The notes below the pieces were generated by a model, which was not told the origin of the DNA, ran no database searches, and worked only from the letters and a program-made list of their open reading frames with translations. From NCBI GenBank assembly GCA_964036045.1, contig OZ038378.1, forward strand, positions 185,975,128 to 186,039,127: a stretch of 64,000 bases of DNA. Direction: 5' to 3'. This document shows positions 10,638 to 23,045 of this stretch, one piece after another (positions within the stretch are counted from its first letter, which is position 1; every line of letters begins with the position of its first letter). The position numbers and the translations under genes are program-made. This DNA comes from Eutreptiella sp. 'Long Island Sound 2002' (Eukaryota > Euglenozoa > Euglenophyceae > Eutreptiales > Eutreptiaceae).

Positions 10638-13600
10638 TCTTGGTGTCCCGCACCAACCCTTCCGATAGTCCCGGCGCAAGCCATCACCGCCGCTCATCAC
10701 AACCACACAACATCAAGAACTCTCAAATCCTTGAATCTCAAATCCCCTAAACCTAGTTTATTTTCCCATTCCTTGCAAACTTGATATGGGATGTTGCATT
10801 GTTCCATCCACGTTGAAACTAAGGAGACACTGCGGGGACGCCACATCGCTCGAATTCCCATGCCTACCCATTTTAGCCTTTACCTCGGATTTCCTAATAA
10901 AGGCGAGGAGCACGCATGCACGTGCGTCACCTCCACTACGTGGCATGATCTCAGGTACATCTCCCACACATGGCATGTTCGTCGAGTCATGTAATGAGCT
11001 AGGGAGCTGCATCTTCCCGCAGCACATACTTGCACATATCCGCACGGCCGTGGTCTACCATTTGCATTTTTACGAGCGAAAAAGAAACCACCCTTTCGCA
11101 ACCTCTCGTGCACTCGTCCATGCAAACACACGTGCTTGCTTCCGGGTGGCATCCAAAACCATTGACTGCACTACGTATTTTGTGCTATAGTGCTTGTGCG
11201 CCAAGTACCCAATCCACTATGCTAGGAACCTTCGAGGTAGTCAAGTCTAACATCACAGTTGGATTGGGTAGCAGAAAGACAAGGGGTGTCCATTAGTCCC
11301 AAGAGTCGTGGTGAGAGGATGAAATGGATGCCGAATGCACATCCATGCACCGGGTACAGCATGGAACACCCACATACACGCACTACTTGTGGTTTGCACA
11401 ATCTCTTGTCCATGTTCCATTGAAGAAGCTCCCCTTGGTACCTTGGGACTGCCTTCCACGCTTGAACTATTGAATTGCGGTGCACATGGAAAATAGCTCT
11501 GCTTGACTACTTTCTTGAGGATATTTCGGGTAAGCTCTCCGGAAACAGTGGACGTTCGCGGTTGTTTGCAGTTGCGCCCTACAACAATACCCAGCCCCTC
11601 AAGGCTACCAATATTGCTCGCAGTAGAATTTGGACAATATGGACGATATGTACATGGGAATTATCGGCGTGACTGATACCTAGCCTTGCTTTCCTCGCCT
11701 TTGCAATTCATAGAACGATTCTTATTCCCTCCATGGATAATCATTGTGGTACGCATTGACGGCACAAGTTGTTGTGACCAACCTACAATCACAAGTCGGG
11801 GGGCCAGTGACTGTAGATATTTTACACGGTGGAAACCCCAGTTTGAAAGGTGCTTGGACGACTAGTGGGTGGGGTGGCTTTCTCCTTTGCCTCTTATGCA
11901 CTCCTCGGTTAAACAGGTGTGACTTGCATTTGGGAAAGTGTTGTGCAATTTTTTTTTCGGTATGTGGTATCTCGGCGGGTCTCTTTTGTAAAGAGTTGGT
12001 TCGGTGTGCGTGTTTTTGTGGAAGTGTTTGCGGTCATCTTATTTTTCTTTGCCCTCGTGTGCGGTTGGTGTGCTGCATAAGACTCGGTAGATCTTTGCGG
12101 TTGAGGTATCGCATCAAGTAAATGAAGGCGTGTTGCATGTTATTCCTGACCGTGTTTGGTGTACTTGGTGCTCCGCTGGTGCCACCCAATATTCCCACAC
12201 CAACACATAGAAAGCTTAAGCCGCACTCAGAGCGTGGGCTGTAGCTTGAAGTCATGGCTTCTGGGGTTTGAATCAAGCGACGCCTCTCGCCCTGTGTTTA
12301 GCCTATGGCCAGCCATCGGGGAGTCTGCTTTGTCTGTGCGTGCTTGCTTGTGACCTATGGACATCGATGGAGCCCACGGATTGGTCGGCCGTAGCCTTGC
12401 GATCCTTCTCAAAGGTGTATGGTTCCAGTCCGGACCCCCCCCCCCCCCAAAGCCTCATTTTGATCTCCAGGAGCTGGGTTAGTGCGTTTGCCCCAAAGGC
12501 ATAGTCTCTGTTAAATTATTATGCAGAAGCCAGACGCGCCTGATTGGCGAGCTCCACCGCCAAATCAATATTGCTTCTGTCAAGCAAGACTTTGCCGACA
12601 CGCGGTTCGTAAAGACATGCAGGTGGTATTGCCTGCGTGGTTTCCAGCAGCATACATTGCGTGGCACCCAGCAACCTTGTCATGAAGAAGAACGGAGGAA
12701 TTTTTCGACTTGATTTGTGTTTTCATTGCTTGGCTTACTTACAGAGTTGCAGTTTCACGGTGAACGGTGCCAGTCAGACCAACCCATGCCAGTATCGGCC
12801 ACCAATTATTCTTGTAACACATCCCGCTGTGCATTGTTTGCCAACGGTAGGTGCTTCCTCAGCCACGCCATGCTGATTTTGTCACGAGAGCCCCCCCCCT
12901 CTTCCTATCCGATGTAGAGACGGCCACGGTGGGCTTGGGCGGAACGGATTTGACGGCGGTGATGTCTCTTTCGGCGAGGTGTATACTTTGGGTTGAGGCC
13001 GTCCGTGCTGCATTCCATAGTTCATCTTCCCAGTGCGACGAATATTCTAGCGAGTGGAGGGACCGACAACCAGTTGGGGGAGTGTTCCGCACCAAAGGAG
13101 GGGGTTGGGTTAGCAACCTGCTCCTCGTTCCACGGTACAGAGATGTCACTTCTTTTACCATGCATGTATGCATGGACAGTTGCTCAATACGTTTATTCAG
13201 GTGTCCTTCGGTTGTGAGCAAGGTTGTGAAGTTTTTTTTGGTCAAGCACACATCGTGGATCAATTTTTTGCTTTGCTGCTTGCCACGCCATATTATCTGC
13301 GCTTTGATTGATTTTTTCAAGAACCAGGAGGTGGGTTGTTCTCGGTGGTTTTGTGCATGCCACACCACATGGCCGGCCATGCCATGCCTTGCTGTGCACT
13401 CCTTTCCGTCACTACACTTCTGATGATGGTCCTGTTTTTCTAGGTTGCTTTTTTGGTGAATTTGGCTTCAAATTTTGACCACAGGGGTTGTCTACACAAC
13501 GGCTTGTCCAAACATCCTGGGGTGTCAACCATGAAATTGGCGGTTCCTTGTTTTCTTCACCATGGATATCAGAGCTGTTAATGTTGTGTTGCATGCTTTG

Positions 13601-13834
13601 CAGATTTTGGTGGCAAATCGGATTTGACCAGGGAACTTGTGGCTGATGCATGCAACGGCAGCTGTAGTGCCTTCGCTTGCATTGCTCAGCTCGATTGTTT
13701 GTAACCTTGGTTCTGCAACAGCCTGCCCCAGAGCCTATGCTCTTGTACTGCGCACCAACAATGGCGTGTCCAAACATCATGGGGTGTTTCAGCAACTTTT
13801 GGTCTTTTTATCTTTGTTTGGGCAAGGCGTGGGC
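10638..13834. other. No supported gene
   Basis: Downstream of the AsmA-like gene. Overlapping open frames of 170-190 codons on both strands around 12850-13420 lack a recognisable domain and are mutually antisense, so none is called. A run of about 14 C lies near 12437. Confidence 0.4.
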
Positions 13835-13874
13835 AGGTTGGCATACGGGTGGGGAGGTTGGCATACGGGTGGGG
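13835..13874. repeat. 20-bp tandem duplication
   Basis: AGGTTGGCATACGGGTGGGG occurs twice in tandem (13835-13854 and 13855-13874). Confidence 0.95.
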
Positions 13875-14138
13875 GCGGAGGTTGTTCCTCGTTCCACCGA
13901 TCCTTGGCTATCATGTTTCACACTGCAGCAGTTTGTGAGTCATTGAGCACTGTGTGCAACAATGGGAATTCCATGGTACTGTTCGAATTCAGTGTTCAGT
14001 AGGTTGCCGCCGCATTAGGTGACATGTTCACGAATCGTGCAATGCAAGCCAGGATGTAGAGCGACAGCCCCTTGAAATACTCGGTTTTCGTTCCTCCTTG
14101 CCGACATTTCTTCGGCCAAGCCAATTTCGAATGTCCTG

Positions 14139-14192
14139 TGCGTCTGTGTGCATGCGTGCGTGTGTGTGTGCGTGCGTGCGCGTATGTGTTGT
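14139..14192. repeat. Alternating purine-pyrimidine (TG/CG) tract
   Basis: GTGTG/CGTGCG alternation over about 50 bp, of a type that can adopt Z-DNA. No associated gene is seen. Confidence 0.8.
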
Positions 14193-16659
14193 GGGGATTG
14201 GCTGGGGCTGAGTGGGGGGGGGGGCATTGAGATCGCAGGGCTGTACTTACTTCATGAGGCATCAGAATGTGAATGACAAGAATTGTGTGGAGCAGAGTGT
14301 CTTACATTTGCATACCTTGCCCCAGTTCACTCCACAGCACTGTGTGTTTGAGTGATGGAGGGCTGTAGGTCCTGACATTGTGGGGTGTAAAAATCGAGTG
14401 TTTTGCCATGTGTGGGCATGAACATTGTCACCAAATCGGTTGGTAGTCTGGGCCGCTTTCGCCGCGGCAAGCTGTGATGGGGGAGTACACGTAATGGTTG
14501 TGTCTGTGGTTTCAAAATGGTTAGAATGCGAGAGTGGGCTGAAAGTAGCTAGATTGTCCGCTTCTTCATGACTCTCTACCTGCACATGCAATGGTACCTT
14601 GACCCAGTGTACCGCTCACTAAGCTTTTTCCAGCTCTGTCAGGAGCTCCTGTCGCAGTCTGAAATTCGCAGCTGGTCCCATGGAGCCTCTCCTGCCTTGG
14701 GGCTGCCACCTTTTGGCTGCCCCCTGGGCCCCGAGGACCACGTAGGAGGACTCATGGCGGTCCATCAGTGAATACAATCATGCACCCATGCTGTCTAAAT
14801 TCATCCAGCAATGTATCCAGTTGTTCTGCTCCTTCCAATTTTGCAAGTTGTCATGCTTTGCGCTTGCGTTGTGCAGAGTTAGGCTGCAGGGTTGCAAGAT
14901 TGGGTTGTAGGAAAAACGGTTTCGAAAGGGAGCTATCAATGGTAGCTTTCAGCATCTCATGGAGATCATGGCAGAGCTTGTTGGATGAAAAAAAGGGCAG
15001 TTTGGTCCATTCCCCATCATCATAATCCAATATCCACCTACAAAGCATGTACTTTACAACACTCGGACTGTGGGAGAAATTTTCTTACACCAGGCATGCC
15101 ATCTGCCGATTTCCCCCTCTGCCTGTACTCTTGCTGTTAATTTAAGTATGAGACCCCTAAACCCCATGGACCTAATGGCTACACACCCATGCATTACCAC
15201 ACCCAGTAACATACAACGAGAGTCAGGGACGTGTGACAGACATTGAGTCTGCAAGCAGGTGGACCATCACATCTAACCACATTCCCACCAAGATCTAAAG
15301 CAGGTTTGAGTAGTGCAAGACAGGGTGCCTGATGGATACCTGTGGCACGGTGGCACCACGAGCCAGCACCACGTTGGTTTGCGTACAGCACAACGCCAAA
15401 CACGGCTTTCTGCAGCAAGAAAAGAGTTCAAAATAAATCACTTGTACACCTATTTACATTTGCAACCCTCCGCCATTCGAGTTTGGGCTCATTTGTATGG
15501 GATACCAGCTGCGTTGGTTGGGGTGTTGGGTAATGTTCAAACACTGGAGCATAGAGGATCATCATATGTGATGGTTTCATTCAAAGAAAATCATTTCAAA
15601 CGCATGGGCACACTGATTGCAATGCTTGCTATCATTAAGCAAGGCAACAATTTAAGTGCACTACCTTTGGACCCTGCCCTCATCTTGAGGTGCACGAAAC
15701 GAAAGGTAATTTTGAACAACCACCATTTGCTTCTGAACACAAACCCCATAAGTGTGACCAATGCAAATTACATGAGGGATCATTTTGTACCCTATTTGAA
15801 ACATGAATTGTGACTTCAACTTATGCCACAACTTTGCGCACTGCATGTCCCTGTAGAGCTCTCTCCTTAGGGGTGTGCGATATTATTTCACCTGGATAAA
15901 ATAATGTGATGCACGTGTGATATCATTTTGACGCATGGGATTAAATTGGGGGGGGGGTTGTCTAGAAACAATTTCTTCCACATTGATTGGAGCATCAAAT
16001 GATTGCAAATGGGTGTTCAATGAGGTGTCTCTTATGCCGTGGTGCTGTGCGCCACGTGATAGTGAGGCGAAAATGAGGCGTTATCCAGCCTATTTATAGG
16101 AGGATCGTCTTGGCCATTCAGGATCATCGCCACTATGACATGTAGGCTTCTCCAATGAGGACTATTCTTCTTCCACGGTGGTTTCGTGTGCAATGAGCAA
16201 GACGAGGACCCAGCTCAGTGCTAGTCGTAGGTCTTGAATGGGGTCCCGATTTGCCCCTAAAAGCCTACCCAATCATAGGGGAGGGGGAGCACAAAATGTA
16301 CTAATGCCGAATGATCATACCGCCACAATGACTCCGAATCTGTGAAGCGTACAATTCGATGCAGAGGCAATTGCCAGTGGCCCGGAACCATCAAATGGCA
16401 CTTTTTCACTTCAGCTTTGCATCATGGGCATATGGAAGCCACATTTTTTGAAAGAAAGGTTCAAAAATAGCCCATTTATGTGCCTAGAAAAATAAGAAGA
16501 GGCAAATCCACAACCTACACAAAATTCTGAGGCAAAATGCAGAAAAATTCAAGGAAGCAGATTTTGTATGTCTTTGAACGCGTTTCCCCGCAGATGCAAT
16601 ATGGCACTCCCAGTTGCTACAAATACCCCAATTTATCACAAAAGTGGATCCATGGCGGC
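14193..16659. other. No supported gene
   Basis: One open frame at 15313-15813 (plus strand) has plausible composition in its second half but begins only with GTG, has no recognisable domain and no visible splice context; it is noted rather than called. Runs of 10-11 G occur near 14213 and 15951. Confidence 0.35.
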
Positions 16660-17650
16660 ACCCTGAGGACGGGCTGCGCAACTGTTTCGTCATCATCATG
16701 ATGGCGTACATCGACATGCTAGCGCGGGCTAGGGGGCAAGCCACGAAGACGAGCATACCCCCACACACGCGTCGGCACGACGGTGGGGCGGTCCGACAAC
16801 CGACGGGGCTGTCCGCCGTGGCATGGTAGGGCGCCCTAAAGGGGAATGGCCACCCCAGCAGGATGTTCGGCCAATGCGTAACGCAGCCGTGGACCAGGCG
16901 TGCCACCGGGGGAGGACAAGAGGCGGCCCAGTCGGGCGACGAGGATGGAAGCCGGCCAATGCGACACGCGGAAGCTCCGTGAGACCTGGGGCTACCGCTG
17001 CCCGAGGGGACGCAGGGAGGGGCCTGCCAAGGGCTAGGGAGTGCATTATATGGCATGGCCAGCCGATATGCAGAGTCGTCAGGGAAGCCATCAAGCCTCT
17101 CTCCACGCGTAATCTTAGCTGTTAGATGGGCCCCCAAATCCAAATCCAAATCCATAACCCCCCCCCCCCACCTCCCCCCCTCACCTCCAAACCTACCCCT
17201 CCACCGTCCCCCCCCATTCCCCGCTCACAAGAGCCAAACGCCCAGCCTAGAGATCTATGGGTGGACTGCCCCCCTGGAGATATTGTATGGTATGGTAAGC
17301 ACTCTACGGTCTTGGAGGCTCTGGACTACCGCCCGTCCCCCCCTCACACTCCCCGCGTGTAGGGCTTGGGTCGGTCCTGCATGCCCTCGGCACTCCCCCT
17401 CCCCCCGGAGGCACATGTATAGGAGGGCGGCGAGGACCGGCAGGGGGTTCGGATCACGGGCATAGAATCGGCCGCTGCCAGGCCCCCCTATAAGGCTGGT
17501 AGCTGGCCAATTAGGTGACCGTTGGCCACGCGGGCGGCGTGGCAAACGGCCCCCACCCAAGGGTGCCGCAGCGGTCGACCGGAGCTCCCTGCAGTACGTG
17601 GGTGGGGTGTGATCACCCGCTAGTATCGAATCGATGCCGATGACTACCCA
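16660..17650. other. GC-rich island without a supported gene
   Basis: The base composition is visibly richer in G and C than the flanks, with CG dinucleotides common. Long antisense frames (223 and 318 codons, minus strand) run through it but are Pro/Arg/Ser-rich without domains, as expected from composition. It could be an unrelated insertion, a CpG-island-like segment or a decayed element. Confidence 0.4.
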
Positions 17651-18302
17651 ACGGGCCACGTCCCCCAATTCAATTGCCACGTGGAGACCCAAGCATATGA
17701 GAACCTTCAGTGTGCTCCCTTTAAATTGGTGAGCATGACCCACAAGGAGGTAAGGAACGCGAGAACCAGCAGCCTGGTGAGTTGTAGCCGTTTGTGTTGG
17801 AGATAGGTCCACGCTTGTGGCGGCAGACACAGATGTGTACGTCCTGCCTTGAATGCATCTGTTTGCTGATGCTGTTTTGCGCCAGCGGAGTGATTCGCTT
17901 GTATTCTGCAGATAGTGGAGCACCCCAACCAAGAAGGACACATATTTGTGTTGTGACGCTGTGATGCATTGAAGAACTAATGGCTGAAAGTGTTTTGGCA
18001 GGGACATGCGGTCTATCCTCACCGACCATTGAGACCCCAGTCCTCGTTGACTTTGCAAAGTAGTCAGTGCCGGAAAACCTTTTTGAAAGTAAATTGTGGG
18101 CATAGGCATGCAACTGTGTGGGGCAAAATCTGGTAGAGTGTTTTGTGAGGTGTGGGGTTGAAAGGGGTTGGCATCCGCCATTCCTTGTGGCTTAAAATGC
18201 CTTATCCGCAATGTTCACGTCCTCTTTTTGGGGCATGCCTGTGCAATAATTGAGTCCTGATATGCAATTGTTGCTATAGGGCTTGTGGTAAATACTGATT
18301 CA

Positions 18303-18536
18303 ATGGCCGTCATTGATGAAGGAAATTATCGTCTGCTCATCCAACAACTTGTGCTTTGCAATGACGAGATTGAGCGCCTACAAAACCGCGAGAAGGACCT
18401 GTTGCAAGAGAACGGTGCTTTGATGAAGGAGAACAATGCATTGAAAGAGGCCCTCGCAACTCAAGTTAATAATGTGGCACCCCCAGCTGCCGCTGCGCCC
18501 AGGTGTGGCGATTGGAAGCTATTGATCTTGGAGTAA
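18303..18536 (+). CDS. Small coiled-coil ORF (unknown)
   Basis: Seventy-seven residues from the ATG at 18303. Residues from about 15 to 53 form a strong heptad-type coiled coil (LCNDEIERLQNREKDLL, then ENGALMKENNALKEAL), followed by a short Ala/Pro linker. It could be a leucine-zipper-like small protein, or the first exon of a transposon gene: DDE transposase sequence begins 0.8 kb downstream on the same strand. No DNA-binding basic region is visible. Function unknown. Confidence 0.35.
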   Translation: MAVIDEGNYRLLIQQLVLCNDEIERLQNREKDLLQENGALMKENNALKEALATQVNNVAPPAAAAPRCGDWKLLILE

Positions 18537-19374
18537 GTGCATGAGGCAGGCTTGCACTTGAAGGGGGGATCCCCCCCTTAAGCTCCAACCGTATCCTTCC
18601 AACTCCAACTGCTTCTGCAACGGTTTGTAACCGCCGCTTCCTGCCCCCCACGGCCTTACAGGCGTTTGCAACACAACCTTGTGGCATTCCTCTGTGTCTG
18701 GTGCAACCCGCATACTTTTTTCTTTGATGTAATTTTGCCAACTTGTGCAAAAGGAACAAAAAAAGTGAAAATCTTCTTCAAGCGCAGGCCTGGTATGAGG
18801 CTTTCAAAGGATTTGTATCGGCTGCAAAAGATATTTGTTGCAAATGTTGCAAAAGCGTTACATGCTGCCATGGCATGTTCTGCGCAAGGTTTGTGTGGTG
18901 CCACAATTGGTGCGGAGGCATAGAATAGTGTGACGCTCCTTAAATTGCACTGTGTTGAGTGTTTGGCTGCATTTTGGCTTCGACCCTGCCTGTGGCGCGC
19001 GTACTATGTTAAGTAGCCGTCAAAGTTATCCTTGTCTAGGTTGCTGTCCAACTCTATTGTGTACTCCATGCATCCTTGTTTTGCATCTCGACCTGCGGAT
19101 GTCTTGGTGCGTTTGTGTTGTGCTGTCTTGAGCCACTTTGCCTCGCACGCGCAGTGTGGGCGCGAGTGCAATTTAAGTCCGACTGGAGACTGGAGACTGA
19201 TGGGAACGATGAATGTTGCACACAAGTGGTCACAGGGCACTGAACACCAAGAATAGGTGGTCAAATGCTGTGTTTGGGTAGAAGTGACAGTGTTGTGGTC
19301 CAGGGTTGTGGTGTGTTTGTGGGCTGCATGGGACATTAGGGGAACGTTAGCGCGCCGGGCATCTTTTGTGACCC

Positions 19375-19686
19375 GTGCCCTACTGGTGGACTGTTGCCGT
19401 TGATATGTTGGGCAACATTATATGGATTTGCCCCTTGGCCCCCGGGACATCAGCAGATGTTTTGATTTGGGATGGGTATGGACCTTCTCGTACCCGAGGT
19501 GATTTCTTTGATTTCGAAGTTAGGGGCCATGATGGTGCTTATAAGGGCCGGATTCATGTCATTGTGCCATTCATTGGAAGAAAGAATGGCACTTTGACAT
19601 CCCGCCAACAATGTTACAATGACGTGCACGGGTGGTATAGGGCACGCATTGAGCAGCTGTTTGCTCGGTTGTGGCACGCAAGATGA
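19375..19686 (+). pseudogene. DDE transposase C-terminal fragment (HARBI1/IS4-like, DDE_Tnp_4 type)
   Basis: The frame encodes a transposase-like catalytic end: VAVDMLGNIIWICPLAPG, then ADVLIWDGYGP, the central HDGAYKGRIHVIVPFIGRK, and the final YNDVHGWYRARIEQLFARLW. The pattern of an Asp near the start, an HDGAY block and a terminal R-x-x-IE-x-x-F helix carrying the last acidic residue is that of DDE superfamily endonucleases of the HARBI1/Tnp_4 group. The frame has no ATG; upstream sequence in frame is broken, and a TGA ends it at 19684. It is therefore a truncated copy or a terminal exon. A second degraded copy lies at 20556-21512. Confidence 0.7.
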
Positions 19687-19707
19687 GGCAGAGAATGAGG
19701 CGGAAGT

Positions 19708-19995
19708 GTGTGTGTTGTGTTGCCAGATCGCTCCACCGTCGCAGTTGGTGATGAGTGTAAGGAGCACTATTGTACTGAATGTATTGACACCCACACTTGT
19801 GGGACCAATGTTATGATGCAGCTCTACTGTTCGCGATACCTCAATAACGCCAATCGCTTCTACTGGAGATCGATGCGGTTGTGCTATCCTAACCCCCCAT
19901 TCTCCCAACTTGCTAAGGTGTTGACCAAGATCGCCCTTAAAGGAGCGAGAGTGGTACTGTGTACCCCGGTTTGCAACTTTCTTGAGCTGGGGTAG
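19708..19995 (+). pseudogene. Retroelement-like fragment with NPPFS motif
   Basis: Same frame as the DDE fragment but separated by two stops. The second half reads SRYLNNANRFYW, then YPNPPFSQLAKVLTKIA and GARVVLCTP. The block N-PPF-S-x-x-x-x-V-L-x-K-I followed by A-R-x-V-L-x-x-P is typical of the region after the reverse transcriptase in DIRS- and gypsy-like retroelements of algae and protists. I infer a short remnant next to the DDE copy; identification rests on this one motif block. Confidence 0.4.
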
Positions 19996-20555
19996 TTTGG
20001 GGCACCTAATTCTAAGGGCGTTTCCAAGGGGTGTGCTTGGGGGCTCTTCGGGGGGAACATAGTCTAAAAGTAGCGCGCCGGGCGCGCGCAGGGCAAACAT
20101 TCCCCCATTGTGCATTCGAAAATATGGGTCGTACTGTGTTTTGCGTCCTTGCGGGTTCACCTGTTCGATGCCCTCCCCCCTGTGCCTCCTCCCCCGCCTC
20201 TCTGGGCCTCCGGCTATACCACACAGGCCCTGACCATTGTTGGCTAGAATCTTGGTGCCAAAGGCGCCGGAAAAAAATTCCTGGCCCATGCCAGGGGTGA
20301 GTTTTTTTTTTTTCACTCGATTTGTGTATACTCAAAATGCTCAGATTCAGGGAATGCCTTGCCCACAGTGCACCTGCAGTGTGCCTGCAGCGCGCCCGCA
20401 GTACAGAGTTCTGTATTCCGGCAACTAATGGAGCCCTAGTTTGGTGGTCTGACAATCCCCATTTCCCTTACTTTGTTACCCACTGTACTGATAGCATGCC
20501 CATATGCACAGTGGGTGACATGCTTGCATTGTGATTTTCACCCCAAGTATGCATG

Positions 20556-20660
20556 TTATGGGTAAAAATGTCCGTGGCTGTAGATAACCTTGGGAATATT
20601 GTGTGGATTTGTGATCTTATGCTAGGGGGAATGCCGTGCACGCAGTGCAAAGTTTTGTAT
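20556..20660 (+). pseudogene. DDE transposase fragment, second copy, upstream part
   Basis: The translation SVAVDNLGNIVWICDLMLGG aligns with the start of the 19375 copy (TVAVDMLGNIIWICPLAPG). Homology then breaks at an inserted decamer-type repeat and resumes at 21354. Confidence 0.55.
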
Positions 20661-21353
20661 GTCGGCAAATACTTGAACCCTAGTTTTGGCCCCTTGGGGG
20701 AGCACGTGACGCGGCACCTGTGTGGCGCGTGCGCGGCGCGGAGATTCAGCCTTCTGGCCCACCCAAGCACCCACAGTTCCTACCCCGGGGGCCCATCGTC
20801 TAGGGATTTTGGGCCTGATCCGTGATACTCTTGAGTAAGAAATGTCGTTTGTTGCTGTCCATTGAACATCTGCGCTAGATTGGGCAAGACGAGGCGCGTA
20901 AGAAATGTCGTTTGTTGCTCTTTGAAGACCCCGCCCTCGAAGCTCAGCCCTGGCACGAGGTAGCGGTTGGTGTGGGGCGAAACTTGTCGCTGGGCTGCGA
21001 TGCTGTCGGACCCAGCGCTCGTTTCCGTGGTGTACAACGCAATTAAGATCCCATGGGTATGATGCCTATCGCAATATTTGGAGGGGCAATGGGACCACCT
21101 TTCACAAATCTATTTGCATCTTGTTGTACCTCACCCGGTTTTGTATTCGGCGCAAGGTTTGCTACCCCTCGTATGGCCCTTAGCCCCATGTGCCACCTCA
21201 TGCTGTGCTAGCAGACAGGTGGCAGGTGATCTTGGGTGAGTTTCCTAGTAGGTGCACGCAGTGCCCACACAATGCGCACGTAGTGCAAGGATTTGGCAAG
21301 GGACCACAGCAAATGTGATGATTGATGCAAGAGGCCCTTCGTGCACTCATTGA

Positions 21354-21512
21354 CAATTCTTCACTTTTGAAATTGGTGCTCATGATGGCACCTGCAAGGG
21401 CCGCGTCCATACGGCTGTGCCATATATTGGTCGTAAGACTTTGAGTGACAACCAACAAGAATATGATGATGTGCATGGTTTCTATTGCGCAAGGGTGCAA
21501 CACCTCTTTGTA
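21354..21512 (+). pseudogene. DDE transposase fragment, second copy, downstream part
   Basis: The frame reads FTFEIGAHDGTCKGRVHTAV, then PYIGRKTL, NQQEYDDVHGFYCARVQHLF. This aligns throughout with residues of the 19375 copy (FDFEVRGHDGAYKGRIHVIV ... IEQLF) with many substitutions; the catalytic Glu of IEQLF is Gln here. It is a dead copy of the same transposase family. Confidence 0.65.
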
Positions 21513-22220
21513 ACCCCAGCACCTTGTATGCCTTTGCACAGTTGCAGTTTGGATTGGTAATTGTAAGGACAGAGGCTTTTGATCTTGTCAAGATGCGATT
21601 GTGCAGCTAGGTTGCTGCATCCGCCTTGGCTTCAATTGATGCTTCCTCCTTCTCCTCTGGGTGTTCTTTGATGCATGTGCCCACAGTGTGCCCACAGTGC
21701 AAAACCTTGGGCTTAATTGGAGATTTCAAAAATGATGGCACAACATCGAAAACCATTTGACCTATGCTGCGCTTTGAACCTGTAGCCTGTCATTTTTTGA
21801 TCCGCAAAGGGCAGACAGATGCCGCTCAGGTACCATCCGCTCTAACTACATATGCTCAACTGCGACATAGAGACTAGGGAGCTATTTTTTTTTGAAAATT
21901 CTGAGATATCTTGGCCTTGCAAATAGACTTCAAGTGCACAACATGATGTAGCGATCATTTTGAGGTACATATGTTGGGGTACCCAGGACCCCCCCCTCTG
22001 GCCGGAACCCCCCCCCCCTCTCCCTTGCTCCCTTGGGCCTTCGGCTACTACAACCCTGTTGGGTCGAGAACTGCAACTGGGGGGGGGGGATTGCGGTCCG
22101 CAATTTACCGCACTTTACTGCAATTTTACCGCAATTTTTCAGTGATCCCTCCCTTCGCTGTTACTAGGCACACTGTACGTGTATCGCCTTTGCTTTGTAT
22201 GAAAATTTCAAAATGCATTC

Positions 22221-22262
22221 ATGGCCCATTATGATAGTGACGTGGAAGGACGGTTGGATTAG
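22221..22262 (+). pseudogene. hAT transposase C-terminal remnant
   Basis: The translation AFMAHYDSDVEGRLD (from just upstream of 22221) matches the AFMAHYNGDVE end of the hAT fragment at 22703-23045. Only the last few codons remain before a TAG. Confidence 0.5.
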
Positions 22263-22583
22263 TTGCTTGTGCTGAAAGCTTTGGTGCAGTGTGCATGCTA
22301 TGTGCTGAAAGCCTCACTATCCTACCAATTGGGAGCATAATTGGTCAAAAAAACTGTTTTGCAAAAAGTCCCGTGCTCCACTGCTGCTGCGTCTGGGGAC
22401 CAAAAACTGGGGGGGGGGATTGAGGTCCGCAATTTACCACAATTTTACCACAATTTTTCAGTGATTCTCTATTCAAAAATTTCAATTTTCCCCCGAGGAA
22501 AAATCTTTCTCTCTCTTTGCTGTCACTAGGCACACTGTACGTTTCTGTGTCCTCAGCTGTCCTGCATGTCATTTGTGTGGCAG

Positions 22584-22721
22584 GACGCTTTTCTGTTTTT
22601 GTATTCCCAAAATGTCATCTACTTCTGGGGACAGTGATTCTGGCAAGGCTCTGACGCTTTTCTGTTTTTGTATTCCCAAAATGTCAGCTACTTCTGGGGA
22701 CAGTGATTCTGGCAAGGCTCT
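22584..22721. repeat. 69-bp tandem duplication (two copies)
   Basis: Copies at 22584-22652 and 22653-22721 differ at one visible position. The period is 23 codons and one plus-strand frame stays open across both copies, reading an acidic Ser/Gly/Asp peptide. It lies immediately upstream of the hAT fragment. Confidence 0.93.
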
Positions 22722-23045
22722 GTGACCTTTCGCATTCTTTGGCAGATTACCCGTCGCCAAAGCTGCATACCATTCCTGGGGCTCAACAGGAACGGCAGGC
22801 ATATGTGAGGACAGAGTTTAGGGACATAACTGGTCCTGCACACCTCCTCCAGTGGTGGGAGGCCCGCCTTGCATCACCTTTAAAGACCGTGTCCCTTTTC
22901 CTCGTTTGCATGGTGATGGGGACTGGCTCTGTGGAGCGGTTCTTTTCGTTTTGCAAATATACAGACACGGACCAGAGGCATTCAATGAGCGACAATGCCC
23001 GTTGTGTGGCTTTCATGGCTCATTACAATGGTGACGTGGAAGCAA
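22703..23045 (+). pseudogene. hAT transposase C-terminal dimerisation domain
   Basis: The frame contains LLQWWEARLASPLKTVSLFL, then MGTGSVERFFSFCKYTDTDQ, RHSMSDNARCVAFMAHYN. The order WW, a hydrophobic helix, S-V-E-R-x-F-S and a final R-x-x-M/L...N-x-R helix is the signature of the hAT C-terminal dimerisation region. Homology stops at GDVE where an ACCGCAATTTT cluster takes over the frame. The catalytic part upstream is absent. A remnant of a sister copy lies at 22221. Confidence 0.7.

Larger units (their letters stand above)
20353..21715. repeat. Short dispersed repeats with a GTGCCCACAGTG-type decamer
   Basis: Related segments lie at about 20353-20445, 20629-20700, 21240-21310 and 21672-21715. 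Each contains one or more copies of a ten-base motif close to GCCCACAGTG (variants GCACGCAGTG, GCCTGCAGCG, GCCCGCAGTA). The first two continue with a common segment ending CCCTAGTTTTGG/CCCTAGTTTGG. They interrupt the second transposase copy, so they are probably small insertions. Confidence 0.5.

Noticed and set aside
12851-13423. 190-codon plus and 173-codon minus overlapping frames
   Set aside because: They are antisense to each other, with no domain or splice support for either.
15313-15813. 166-codon plus-strand frame
   Set aside because: Only a GTG start, no domain and no splice context; kept as a note in the gap entry.
17255-18211. 318-codon minus-strand open frame
   Set aside because: It spans a GC-rich island, has no domain, and is Arg/Pro/Ser-rich as expected from composition.
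19450-20316. 288-codon minus-strand open frame
   Set aside because: It is antisense to the DDE transposase and NPPFS fragments, which carry recognisable motifs on the plus strand.
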